Shown here: positions 56,307 through 64,000 of the stretch, piece by piece
Position numbering within the stretch: the stretch's first letter is position 1
Layout: each line of letters begins with the position of its first letter
Origin: Pseudomonas sp. 30_B
Lineage (GTDB): Bacteria; Pseudomonadota; Gammaproteobacteria; Pseudomonadales; Pseudomonadaceae
Assembly: GCF_017491605.1 (NCBI RefSeq)
Contig: NZ_JAFGYY010000007.1
Location: 1-64,000 of the forward strand
Direction: 5' to 3'
DNA: 64,000 nucleotides
The notes under the pieces: model-generated
What the model was told of the DNA's origin: nothing
Seen by the model: only the letters and a program-made list of their open reading frames with translations
The model's database searches: none
Position numbers and translations under genes: made by a program

Positions 56307-58127
56307 ATGCCCGTCTACAAAGCTCCGCTGCGCGACACCCGCTTCCTGCTCAACGAAGTCTTCGACTTTCCGACTCACTACCAGAACCTGGTCAACGGCG
56401 GCGAAGCAACGCCGGACATGGTCGACGCCATCCTTGGCGAATGCGCCAAGCTCTGCGAGGAAGTGATCGCCCCGCTCTACCACAGCGGCGACGAGGAAGG
56501 CTGCCACCTGGAGAACGGCGAAGTGCGTACGCCCAAGGGCTTCAAGGAAGCCTACGACGCCTACGTCGCTGGCGGCTGGCAGGGCCTGTCGCATCCCGTG
56601 GAGTACGGCGGCCAGGGCCTGCCGATGAGCCTGGGCGCGCTCAAGCAGGAGATGCTGGGCACCGCCAACTGGCCGTTCTCCATGTATCCGGGCCTGTCGC
56701 TGGGCGCGATGAACACCGTGATGCAGCACGGCACCGAGGAGCAGAAACGTACCTACCTCACCCCGCTCACCGAAGGCCGCTGGGGCGGCACCATGTGCCT
56801 GACCGAGCCGCAGTGCGGCACCGACCTGGGCCAGGTGAAGACCCGCGCCGAAGCCAACGCCGACGGCAGCTACGCGATCACCGGCACCAAGATATTCATC
56901 TCCTCCGGCGAGCACGACCTCACCGAGAACATCGTGCACATCGTCCTCGCGCGCCTGCCCGATGCACCGAAAGGCACGCGCGGTATCTCGCTGTTCATCG
57001 TGCCGAAGTTTCTGCCAGGTGAAAGCGGCAGCCTCGGCCCGCGCAACGGCGTGACCTGCGGCGCACTGGAAAAGAAGATGGGCATCAAGGCCTCGGCCAC
57101 CTGCGTGATGAACTTCGACGGCGCCACCGGCTACCTGATCGGCGAGCCGAACAAGGGCCTGGAGTGCATGTTCACCTTCATGAACAGCGCGCGCATAGGC
57201 ACCGCCATCCAGGGCGTAGCCACCGCAGAACTGGCTTACCAGGGCGCGCTCGCCTATGCCCGTGAGCGCCGCTCGATGCGCGCCCTTTCCGGCACCAAGG
57301 AACCGGGCGAGATCGCCGACAGCCTGATGCACCACGGCGACGTGCGCCGCATGCTGCTGACCCAGAAGGCCGTGGCCGAGGGCGGCCGCGCGCTGATCTA
57401 CCTGGCCACCCAGTACGCCGACAAGATGATCCAGGGCCTGTTGACCAACGACAACGCCGAGTACGACCGCTGGGACGACAAGCTCGGCTTCCTCACCCCG
57501 ATCCTCAAGGGCTGCCTCACCGAACTGGGCCTGGAGAGCGCCAACCTCGGCATGCAGGTGTTCGGCGGCCACGGCTACATCAAGGAACACGGCATGGAGC
57601 AGATCGTCCGCGACGCACGGATCGCCACGCTCTACGAGGGCACCACCGGCATCCAGGCGCTGGACCTGCTCGGCCGCAAGGTGCTGCTGATGACCCAGGG
57701 CAAGGCCGTGCGCGACTTCACCCGGCAGGTGGCAAAGTTCGCCGTCGCACTGCTCAAGCAGGAGCCGGCCATGCGCGGCCGCGCGCTCATCCTGCTCAAG
57801 CTCTGCGCGCAGTGGAACCTGCTGACGCTGCGCATCGCCCTCACCGCCCGCAAGCAGCGCGACCTGGTGAGCACCGCCAGCCACGACTACCTGATGTTCT
57901 CCGGCTACGCCGCGCTGGCGTATTCCTGGGCGCTGCAGGAAGCCGCGGCGCGCAAGCGCCTGCGCCAGGGCGGCAGCGAGTCGAGCGACTTCTACAAGGC
58001 CAAGATCGCCACCAGTGACTTCTACTTCGCCCGTCTGTTGCCTCGCGCCAAAGGGCATGCGGCGGCGATGGCCAAGCCGGTGCGGTCGATCATGGGGTTG
58101 AAGACGGAGCATTTCGCCTTCGATTGA
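56307..58127 (+). CDS. Acyl-CoA dehydrogenase (long form, ~600 aa)
   Basis: The 606-residue flavoenzyme has the order of Pseudomonas long acyl-CoA dehydrogenases: N-terminal helical domain, FAD-binding TMCLTEPQCGTDLGQVKTRA, YAITGTKIFISSGEHDL, LGFLTPILKGCLTELGLESA and the FGGHGYIKEHGMEQIVRDARIATLYEGTTGI region, cited in parts, with the catalytic Glu in YEGTTG. A C-terminal extension of about 130 residues follows. It starts fatty-acid oxidation by forming enoyl-CoA. It is divergent from marR. Chain-length preference cannot be read. Confidence 0.93.
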   Translation: MPVYKAPLRDTRFLLNEVFDFPTHYQNLVNGGEATPDMVDAILGECAKLCEEVIAPLYHSGDEEGCHLENGEVRTPKGFKEAYDAYVAGGWQGLSHPVEYGGQGLPMSLGALKQEMLGTANWPFSMYPGLSLGAMNTVMQHGTEEQKRTYLTPLTEGRWGGTMCLTEPQCGTDLGQVKTRAEANADGSYAITGTKIFISSGEHDLTENIVHIVLARLPDAPKGTRGISLFIVPKFLPGESGSLGPRNGVTCGALEKKMGIKASATCVMNFDGATGYLIGEPNKGLECMFTFMNSARIGTAIQGVATAELAYQGALAYARERRSMRALSGTKEPGEIADSLMHHGDVRRMLLTQKAVAEGGRALIYLATQYADKMIQGLLTNDNAEYDRWDDKLGFLTPILKGCLTELGLESANLGMQVFGGHGYIKEHGMEQIVRDARIATLYEGTTGIQALDLLGRKVLLMTQGKAVRDFTRQVAKFAVALLKQEPAMRGRALILLKLCAQWNLLTLRIALTARKQRDLVSTASHDYLMFSGYAALAYSWALQEAAARKRLRQGGSESSDFYKAKIATSDFYFARLLPRAKGHAAAMAKPVRSIMGLKTEHFAFD

Positions 58128-58143
58128 TGGCGGCGATGCCCCT

Positions 58144-58220
58144 GTAGGAGCGAGCTTGCTCGCGAACGAGTTTCCCGGCCGCATCGGAGCCATGCGGTTC
58201 GCGAGCAAGCTCGCTCCTAC
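58144..58220. repeat. REPIN-like inverted repeat
   Basis: Perfect 24-nt arms (58144-58167, 58197-58220) identical to those at 52502. The central TTTCCCGGC-GCATC-GAG block is also shared. It lies between the acyl-CoA dehydrogenase and cobS, which converge. Confidence 0.9.
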
Positions 58221-58256
58221 ACGTTCAGCCCACCCATGCTCCGACAACAGCTCTAC

Positions 58257-59066
58257 TCAGACCGCCAGCGCCACCAGCACCGCGCATTCGACCAGCTCCA
58301 CCATCGCGCCTGCGGTGTCGCCGGTGGTGCCGCCCAGGCGGGCGATGAAGCGGCGGCGCAGCCAGACGAAGGCCACCAGCGTCACCGCCACCGCGAGCAT
58401 GCCAGGCAGCCCCGCCAGCATCATCAACGCGGCATTGCCCACCAGCATCCAGGGCATCGCCCGGCGCGGCAGGTGATCGGCCAGCGCCTGTCCCAGGCCG
58501 CCAGGGCGGGCGTAACCGGTATTGAAGAACAGCAAGGGCAAGGCACAACGCCCGAGCCAGGGCGCCAGCAACAGCGCCCAATACTGGTGATTGCCGAGCA
58601 CCGCCGTGATCGCGGCGAACTTCAGCAGCAGCAGCACCACCAGCGTCACCACGGCCACCGGTCCGCAGCGCGGATCCTTCATGATCGCCAGGGTGCGCTC
58701 GCGATCCCCCAGCCCACCCACCCAGGCATCCGCCGTGTCGGCCAGTCCGTCCAGGTGCAGTCCGCCGCTGATCAGCACCCACAACGCCAGCAGCAGCGCC
58801 GCCTGCAACAACAAGTGCACGTTGACCAGCAACTCGCCCACGCCCATCAACAGCCCGCCGATCAGCAACCCCACCAGTGGATAGAACAATGTCGCCCGGC
58901 CGAACTGCTCCGACGTCGGCATCTGCTTGAAGTGGACCGGCAGGCGGGTGAGGAATTGCAGCGCCACCAGCGGCAGGCACCAGTCGCTGGGCTGGCCGGC
59001 AGGCAAGGTCGCTTGTGCGTCGCCCGACGGCGGCACGGGCTCCTCTCGTTCGGGTTGTTCGCTCAT
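58257..59066 (-). CDS. cobS: Adenosylcobinamide-GDP ribazoletransferase (cobalamin synthase)
   Basis: The 269-residue inner-membrane enzyme joins adenosylcobinamide-GDP and alpha-ribazole (or its phosphate) in the final steps of B12 synthesis; it is also called CobV. It has FLTRLPVHFKQMPTSEQFGR, ISGGLHLDGLADTADAWVGG and several membrane helices. The N-terminus is about 25 residues longer than in many homologues, but the ATGA overlap with the phosphatase supports this start. Confidence 0.95.
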   Translation of the reverse strand: MSEQPEREEPVPPSGDAQATLPAGQPSDWCLPLVALQFLTRLPVHFKQMPTSEQFGRATLFYPLVGLLIGGLLMGVGELLVNVHLLLQAALLLALWVLISGGLHLDGLADTADAWVGGLGDRERTLAIMKDPRCGPVAVVTLVVLLLLKFAAITAVLGNHQYWALLLAPWLGRCALPLLFFNTGYARPGGLGQALADHLPRRAMPWMLVGNAALMMLAGLPGMLAVAVTLVAFVWLRRRFIARLGGTTGDTAGAMVELVECAVLVALAV

Positions 59067-59653
59067 CGCTGTTCCGCCTGCTGGATTCGCCAGCCGTCGC
59101 CCTCACGCGTCACCGCCAGCGACAGGCACTGGCCGTGCTCGACCACCACCTCCAGCAAACGCCGGGCCGGCAAGCCGCCAGCCAGGGCGCCCAGCAGGCG
59201 CATCACGCCGCCGTGGGTCACCACCAGCAGGGAGGCACCGGCGTGGTCGCGGTACAACCGCTCCAGCGCCCGGAACACGCGGGACTCGAAGTCACCCAGC
59301 GGCTCACCATCCGGCGGCGGGAAGGCGTAGGGGTCGGACCAGAAACGCCCCAGCGCCTCGGCATCGCTTTCCATCAGCTTAGCTGGCGAAAGGCCTTCCC
59401 ATTGGCCGAAATCCAGCTCGCGCAGGTCGGCGTCGAGGCTCAGCGGAAGGCCGTGACGGCCCGCCAGATCCTCGGCGAAGGCCGCGCAACGCTGCAGCGG
59501 CGAACTGACCACCGCCGACCAGCGGCACGCCTCGCCGGCCGTCGCACGCATCTGCGCCCAGCCGGTCTCGGTCAGCGCATCGTCCAGGCGCCCGCGAAAA
59601 CCACCGCCTTGCTCGGTCTCGCCATGGCGCAGCAGGTCCAGGCGCAGCGTCAT
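59063..59653 (-). CDS. cobC: Alpha-ribazole phosphatase (histidine phosphatase family)
   Basis: The 196-residue phosphoglycerate-mutase-fold enzyme has [11 protein letters not shown] with the phosphorylated His, [11 protein letters not shown] and VVTHGGVMR with the second His. It removes phosphate from alpha-ribazole-5-phosphate or adenosylcobalamin phosphate. It overlaps both neighbours by 4 nt (cobT and cobS), typical of a tight operon. Confidence 0.92.
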   Translation of the reverse strand: MTLRLDLLRHGETEQGGGFRGRLDDALTETGWAQMRATAGEACRWSAVVSSPLQRCAAFAEDLAGRHGLPLSLDADLRELDFGQWEGLSPAKLMESDAEALGRFWSDPYAFPPPDGEPLGDFESRVFRALERLYRDHAGASLLVVTHGGVMRLLGALAGGLPARRLLEVVVEHGQCLSLAVTREGDGWRIQQAEQR

Positions 59654-60705
59654 GCCGGGCGGTCCGATACCGCCGCCTCGGCGAAGGTGGCCATGCCGTC
59701 ATGCAGCCGGCAGGCCTGGCGCAGCAGCGGCACCGCCAGCGCCGCACCGCTGCCCTCGCCCAGGCGCAGGCCGAGGTCCAGCAGCGGTTGCGCATCCAAC
59801 GCGGCGAGCACCCGGTTGTGCCCCGGCTCCGCGCCGGCATGGGCGAACAGCAGCCAGTCGCGGCAACCGGGGTTCAGGTGCGTGGCGCAGAGCGCGGCGG
59901 TGCTGCAGATGAAGCCGTCCACCAGCGCCGGAATGCCCTTCTGCGCGCAGGCCAGGTAGGCGCCGACCAGCGCGGCGATCTCGAAACCACCCAGGCGGCA
60001 CAGCGCCTCGAAGGGGTCATCGCAGTGGGGACGATGCAGCGCCAGCGCACGATCGATCACCTCGACCTTGCGCGCCACACCCTGGGCGTCCAGCCCGGTG
60101 CCGGGACCGACCAGCGCCTGTGCCGGCTCGCCCAGCAACGCGCAGGCCAGCGCGGCAGCCGCGCTGGTATTGCCGATGCCCATCTCGCCGCCGATGAACA
60201 GTTCAGTGCCGGCCTGCTGCGCACGGCGCACCGCCTCGCGCCCGGTTTCCAGGGCGATCAGGCACTGCGCGGCGGACATTGCCGGCTCCCTGGTGAAGTT
60301 CGCGGTGCCGGCACCGACCATCACATGCAACACGCCCGGCAGCGGCTCCAGCGGCGTCGCCGTACCAAGGTCGATGACCTCCAGACGCGCATCGAGATCG
60401 CGGGCCAGCACACTGATCGCCGCGCCGCCGCGCACGAAATTGCGCAGCATCTCCACGGTCACAGCCTGCGGATAGGCCGACACGCCTTCCGCCACCACGC
60501 CGTGATCACCGGCGAACAGGGCGATCCAGACGTGATCCAGCGTCGGCCGCTCGCGACCCTGCAGACCGGCCAGGCGGATGGTTTCCTCCTCCAGCCGGCC
60601 CAGCGCGCCGCGCGGCTTGGTCAGCTGGTCCTGGCGCGCGGCGGCCTTGTCCTGCGCCACGCGGTCGACCGGTTGAGTGCCTTGAAGCCACCATTGCAAA
60701 CTCAT
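59650..60705 (-). CDS. cobT: Nicotinate-nucleotide-dimethylbenzimidazole phosphoribosyltransferase
   Basis: The 351-residue enzyme activates dimethylbenzimidazole to alpha-ribazole phosphate. It has [60 protein letters not shown] and [16 protein letters not shown], with the catalytic Glu near the C-terminus. PAO1 calls it CobU. The 4-nt overlap with the upstream gene implies coupling. Confidence 0.97.
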   Translation of the reverse strand: MSLQWWLQGTQPVDRVAQDKAAARQDQLTKPRGALGRLEEETIRLAGLQGRERPTLDHVWIALFAGDHGVVAEGVSAYPQAVTVEMLRNFVRGGAAISVLARDLDARLEVIDLGTATPLEPLPGVLHVMVGAGTANFTREPAMSAAQCLIALETGREAVRRAQQAGTELFIGGEMGIGNTSAAAALACALLGEPAQALVGPGTGLDAQGVARKVEVIDRALALHRPHCDDPFEALCRLGGFEIAALVGAYLACAQKGIPALVDGFICSTAALCATHLNPGCRDWLLFAHAGAEPGHNRVLAALDAQPLLDLGLRLGEGSGAALAVPLLRQACRLHDGMATFAEAAVSDRPA

Positions 60706-61223
60706 AACGCATCCCCCTTGAGCACCATGGGCAGGCCGGCGACAGTGAATACCACGCGCTCGCTGACCTCGGCCAGCGACTGGTGCAACCAGCCGGCCTC
60801 ATCGACATAACGGCGGCTGAGCTCGCCCAGCGGCACCACACCCAGACCGGTTTCATTGCTCACCAGGATGATCCGCCCCGGCAGGCGCGGCAGCACCTCA
60901 AGCAGCGCATCGATCTCGCCGCGCAGGCGCCAGCCGTCTTCATGGATCAGCAGATTGGTGACCCACAGTGTCAGGCAATCTACCAGCACGCAGCGCTCGG
61001 GGGCGGCCAGGCGCTCCAGCGTATCGGCCAGGGCCAGCGGCTCTTCCACCAGCCCCCACTGTGCGGGACGGCGCTCGCGGTGCTGGAGGATGCGCGCGGA
61101 CATCTCGCCATCGCCGGCCTGGGCGGTGGCAACGTAGGTAACCGGCAAGCCGCTTTCCAGCGCCAGGCGCTCGGCCAGGCGGCTCTTGCCCGAACGGGCG
61201 CCGCCGAGGATCAGTTCAAGCAT
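60702..61223 (-). CDS. cobU: Adenosylcobinamide kinase/adenosylcobinamide-phosphate guanylyltransferase
   Basis: The 173-residue bifunctional enzyme has the P-loop [29 protein letters not shown] with the His that carries GMP, and [14 protein letters not shown]. It phosphorylates adenosylcobinamide and then transfers GMP from GTP. PAO1 names it CobP. It is separated from cobQ by a 187-bp repeat-rich gap. Confidence 0.96.
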   Translation of the reverse strand: MLELILGGARSGKSRLAERLALESGLPVTYVATAQAGDGEMSARILQHRERRPAQWGLVEEPLALADTLERLAAPERCVLVDCLTLWVTNLLIHEDGWRLRGEIDALLEVLPRLPGRIILVSNETGLGVVPLGELSRRYVDEAGWLHQSLAEVSERVVFTVAGLPMVLKGDAL

Positions 61224-61410
61224 GACAAATCTCCACTGCTGCTGGATTCCCGCATTCGCGGGAATGACGAGGGTGGATCAGGCGTCATCCCCGCGAACGC
61301 GGGGAACCAGAAATATCTGCATAGCCTCGTAGGGCGCATAACGCCCCAGGCGTTATCCGCCGAAACCACGGCGCGACGAAACGGCGGATAACCGTGAGCG
61401 GTTATCCGCC
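61224..61410. repeat. Repeat cluster between cobQ and cobU
   Basis: Two repeat types occur together. The first is a pair of short hairpins, TTCCCGC-ATTC-GCGGGAA (61247-61264) and CCCCGC-GAAC-GCGGGG (61289-61304). The second is a GTAGGGCG(C/G)ATAAC-type dyad (about 61329-61415) with inner TTATCCGCC copies. The last one runs into the cobQ stop. Confidence 0.7.
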
Positions 61411-62862
61411 CTACAGTCCGCACAGCGCCCTCAGCTTTTCGGTATCCAGATGCGCCTCGACCTGATCGGCCAGGCGTTCGATGTCCCGCTCGCGCAGCGC
61501 GTGGTAGTCGATGCTCCGCACCTCGCGCAGCCCCGCCCAGCGCAGCAGCGCCGAGCAGGCGGCCGGGGACTCGAACAGACCGTGCAGGTAGGTGCCCATC
61601 ACCTGGCCGTCCGCACTCAGGGCGCCATCGACGCGGCCATCGCTCAGGCGTACGGCGGGATGTTCCAGCGCAGGGCCATCAGTGACGCCGGCATGAATCT
61701 CGTACCCGGCCACCTCGGCATCTTCCAGCGCCAGTCGGCCGCTGACATTGCGCAGCTGCTTCTCCAGCTCCAGCACGGTGCGGAAATCGAGCAAGCCGAG
61801 GCCGTCACTCTCCCCCGCCGCCCCCTCCAGCCCGTGGGGATCGGCCAAGGTGCGACCGAGCATCTGCAGGCCACCACAGATGCCCAGCAGCTTGCCGCCA
61901 TAGCGCAGATGGCGCCGGATCGCCGACTCCCAGCCCTGCTCGCGGAGGAAGGCGAGATCGGCGCGCACGCTCTTGGAGCCCGGCAGGATGATCAGGTCGG
62001 TCGGCGGCAATGGCTGCCCCGGCCCGACGAAGCTCAGCTCCACCTGCGGGTGCAGGCGCAGCGGGTCAAAATCGGTGTGGTTGCTGATGCGTGGCAGCAC
62101 CGGCACCGACACGCGCAGGCGCTCACCGGTCTTGGCCGACTGGCGTACATCGATGGCGTCCTCGGCTTCCAGGTGGAAATCCATCAGGTACGGCAGCACG
62201 CCCAGCACCGGGACGCCGGTGCGCTCCTCCAGCCAGTCGAGGCCGCCCTGCAGCAGGGCGATGTCACCGCGGAAACGGTTGATCACGAAACCCTTCACCC
62301 GCGCCCGTTCGGACTCGGAGAGCAGCTCCAGGGTGCCGACCAGGTGGGCGAACACGCCGCCCCGGTCGATATCGGCGATCAGGATCACCGGGCAGTCCAC
62401 CGCCTCGGCGAAGCCCATGTTGGCGATGTCGTTGGCGCGCAGGTTGATCTCCGCCGGCGAGCCCGCCCCTTCAACCATCACCACCGGATACTGCGCGGCC
62501 AGGCGAGCATGGGACTCCAGCACCGCCTGCATCGCCACCCGCTTGTAGTCGTGATACGCGGCGGCGTTCATGCTGGTCACCGCGCGGCCATGGATGATCA
62601 CCTGGGCGCCGACATCGCTGTTGGGCTTGAGCAGCACCGGGTTCATGTCGGTGTGCGGCGGCAGTCCGCAGGCCTGAGCCTGCACCGCCTGGGCGCGGCC
62701 GATCTCGCCGCCGTCGGCGGTCACCGCGCTGTTGAGCGCCATGTTCTGCGGTTTGAACGGCGCCACCGCCACACCCTGGCGGCGCAGCCAGCGGCACAGC
62801 GCGGTCACCAGGGTGCTCTTGCCGGCGTCGGAGGTCGTGCCTTGCACCATCAAGGTGGTCAT
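61411..62862 (-). CDS. cobQ: Cobyric acid synthase CobQ
   Basis: The 483-residue amidotransferase makes adenosylcobyric acid, amidating b, d, e and g side chains. The N-terminal half is ATP-binding ([20 protein letters not shown]). The C-terminal class I glutaminase domain has [15 protein letters not shown] with the nucleophile Cys and [14 protein letters not shown] with a His. Its stop TAG lies inside a GTAGGGCGGATAAC repeat. Confidence 0.97.
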   Translation of the reverse strand: MTTLMVQGTTSDAGKSTLVTALCRWLRRQGVAVAPFKPQNMALNSAVTADGGEIGRAQAVQAQACGLPPHTDMNPVLLKPNSDVGAQVIIHGRAVTSMNAAAYHDYKRVAMQAVLESHARLAAQYPVVMVEGAGSPAEINLRANDIANMGFAEAVDCPVILIADIDRGGVFAHLVGTLELLSESERARVKGFVINRFRGDIALLQGGLDWLEERTGVPVLGVLPYLMDFHLEAEDAIDVRQSAKTGERLRVSVPVLPRISNHTDFDPLRLHPQVELSFVGPGQPLPPTDLIILPGSKSVRADLAFLREQGWESAIRRHLRYGGKLLGICGGLQMLGRTLADPHGLEGAAGESDGLGLLDFRTVLELEKQLRNVSGRLALEDAEVAGYEIHAGVTDGPALEHPAVRLSDGRVDGALSADGQVMGTYLHGLFESPAACSALLRWAGLREVRSIDYHALRERDIERLADQVEAHLDTEKLRALCGL

Positions 62863-63860
62863 CGCAGGCTCTCCATCTGGTTGAAGGTGCGCAACCCCTG
62901 TTCCAGGCGCTGCCAGCCATCTTCATCCGGCGGCAGGCCGAAGCGCAGGCTGGCGGGCGTTTCGAACAGGCGCACGAGAATTCCCTGGCGCGCCAGGTGA
63001 TCACGCAGCGCGTGGCTCTGCATGGACACCGTCCACTGGAACAGCGACGTGCCGCCCTGGGGCGCGAAACCGTGCTCGCCAAGCAGCCCCGCCAGACGCC
63101 GACTGGCTTCGGCCAGGTCGCGGCGGCGCTCGATATGCTCGTGGAAGTTCCCCAGCACCGCCTGCGCCACCCAGCGCGTCGGGCCGCTCACCGACCAGGG
63201 GCCGAGCAATTGCGCCAGGCGCGCCAACAGGCCCGGCTCGGCAAAGGCGAAACCCAGTCGCGCACCGGCCAGCCCGAAGAACTTGCCGAACGACCGCAAC
63301 ACCACCAGCCCTGGCCGGCTGGCGCAGCTGGCGACCAGGCTCTGCTCCGGGGTGCAGTCCATGAAGGCTTCGTCCACCACCAACCAGCCGCCGCGCGCCT
63401 GCAGCCGTGCATGCCACTCCAGCAGCACCCCGGGCTCGATGCGCCGGCCGGTGGGATTGTTCGGGTTGACCACCACCAGTACGTCGAAGTGCTCCAACTG
63501 GTGCGCCACATCGTGATCGCCGACTTCCCGCAGGTCATGCCCAGCGCTGCGCCAGGCCTCGGCGTGCTCCGCGTAACAGGGCGAGAGCACGCCGACCCTG
63601 CCCGCCGGCCGCAGCTTCGGCAGCAGCTGGATGGCGGCCTGGCTGCCGGACAGCGGCAGCAGTTGCTCGGCGCCGTAATAGCGGCGGGCGGCGGCCTCCA
63701 GGCCGTCGTCGTCCTCGGGTAAACGCATCCAGGCGTTGGCCGGAATTTCCGGCAGGTTCCACGGCCAGGGCGAGATGCCGGTGGACAGGTCCAGCCACTC
63801 CGCCAGCGGGATGCCGTACTGCTGCGCCGCCCGGCGCAACCGGCCACCATGTTCGAGCAT
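62859..63860 (-). CDS. cobD: L-threonine-O-3-phosphate decarboxylase (aminotransferase-fold)
   Basis: The 333-residue PLP protein makes (R)-1-amino-2-propanol phosphate for the nucleotide loop. It has [28 protein letters not shown] and the lysine loop [20 protein letters not shown]1 names it CobC. It overlaps cobQ by 4 nt and starts directly after the cbiB stop. N-terminal [20 protein letters not shown] fits the family. Confidence 0.95.
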   Translation of the reverse strand: MLEHGGRLRRAAQQYGIPLAEWLDLSTGISPWPWNLPEIPANAWMRLPEDDDGLEAAARRYYGAEQLLPLSGSQAAIQLLPKLRPAGRVGVLSPCYAEHAEAWRSAGHDLREVGDHDVAHQLEHFDVLVVVNPNNPTGRRIEPGVLLEWHARLQARGGWLVVDEAFMDCTPEQSLVASCASRPGLVVLRSFGKFFGLAGARLGFAFAEPGLLARLAQLLGPWSVSGPTRWVAQAVLGNFHEHIERRRDLAEASRRLAGLLGEHGFAPQGGTSLFQWTVSMQSHALRDHLARQGILVRLFETPASLRFGLPPDEDGWQRLEQGLRTFNQMESLR

Positions 63861-64000
63861 TCAGAGCACTCCCAGAATCAGGATCACCGCCAACCACAGC
63901 AGCACGCCCTGGCGCACCAGCGCCAGCGCACGCCAGATATCCGCCGCGATCGGCGCCGGGCCTTCGCCCAGTTGCGGACGTTCATGCAGCTCACCGTGAT
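63861..64000 (-). CDS. cbiB: Adenosylcobinamide-phosphate synthase CbiB, C-terminus (5' part outside window)
   Basis: The reverse strand reads [20 protein letters not shown] then [20 protein letters not shown] and ends ILGVL-stop. This matches the C-terminal membrane end of CbiB (PAO1 CobD), which links aminopropanol phosphate to cobyric acid. The stop TGA abuts the cobD ATG. The rest, and any B12 riboswitch, lie beyond 64000. Confidence 0.82.
   Translation of the reverse strand, partial: HGELHERPQLGEGPAPIAADIWRALALVRQGVLLWLAVILILGVL

Noticed and set aside
56064..58247. 727-codon minus-strand open frame opposite the acyl-CoA dehydrogenase
   Set aside because: It is antisense to a well-matched gene and covers the marR promoter and a REPIN.
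61224..61415. CRISPR-like array in the cobQ-cobU gap
   Set aside because: The repeats are palindromic, of two types and irregularly spaced, and no cas genes are nearby. They are REP-type repeats.
63861..64000. Cobalamin riboswitch in the cob operon
   Set aside because: No B12-box-like segment was found between the cob genes in the window. Any riboswitch would be upstream of cbiB or earlier, outside the window.

Overview
The window is high-GC, gene-dense bacterial chromosome. Protein sequences (OprD, OprL, TolQ, WrbA, AspS, Hda) and gene order point to a Pseudomonas of, or near, the P. aeruginosa group. The order matches, from memory, three PAO1 blocks: roughly PA1013-PA1004 (purC to nadA), PA0976-PA0943 (queC to the DUF3108 gene) and PA1289-PA1275 (DUF2167 gene to cobD/cbiB). 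I did not compare sequences by computer. The species is not resolved; a P. nitroreducens/P. citronellolis-like organism would fit.

Region 1 (1-12.7 kb) is the accessory part. It holds a YdcZ-type permease with a divergent LysR regulator, and a MerR regulator divergent from an M24 peptidase-like gene, a hydrolase-SDR fusion and a ferritin-like 'metal-dependent hydrolase'. An FAD amine/amino-acid oxidase-like gene, rmuC, a RES/Xre toxin-antitoxin pair, a GreA/B-like protein, an AhpD-like protein and small hypothetical genes follow.

Region 2 (12.7-22.2 kb) is core. tRNA-Ser(CGA) is followed by the dapA-bamC-MBL-purC operon (minus strand), then gcvR-like and bcp (plus), a PerM-like permease and tusA-like gene (minus), a BepA-like protease (plus), nadA (minus) and tRNA-Lys(TTT).

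Region 3 (22.2-34.5 kb) is one long leftward block: aspS, pmpR/yebC, ruvCAB, ybgC-tolQRAB-oprL-ybgF and queE-queC. It joins translation, recombination, envelope constriction/integrity and queuosine precursor synthesis.

Region 4 (34.5-52.6 kb) holds FmdB, a membrane-anchored cold-shock-domain protein, slyX and a HIT gene, oprD, a thioesterase, proS, a lipoprotein, acyP, a TlpA-like thioredoxin, a PilZ-like protein, YihY, arsC-wrbA-DUF2069, hda, DUF2066, purM-purN and DUF3108. A 247-bp MITE-like element sits between the lipoprotein gene and acyP.

Region 5 (52.6-64 kb) holds DUF2167, a periplasmic glutathione peroxidase, a very small membrane ORF coupled to an MFS transporter, a MarR regulator with two near-identical palindromes, and an acyl-CoA dehydrogenase. 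The late cobalamin operon follows on the minus strand: cbiB(partial)-cobD-cobQ-cobU-cobT-cobC-cobS.

Three REPIN-like inverted repeats and several simple terminators punctuate the window. No CRISPR array, prophage, transposase or rRNA was seen. No large novel system is evident. The best leads are the MerR-linked M24/hydrolase-SDR/ferritin-like cluster, the MITE-like element, the MarR operator pair with the coupled 40-codon ORF, and the DnaA-box palindrome beside rmuC.
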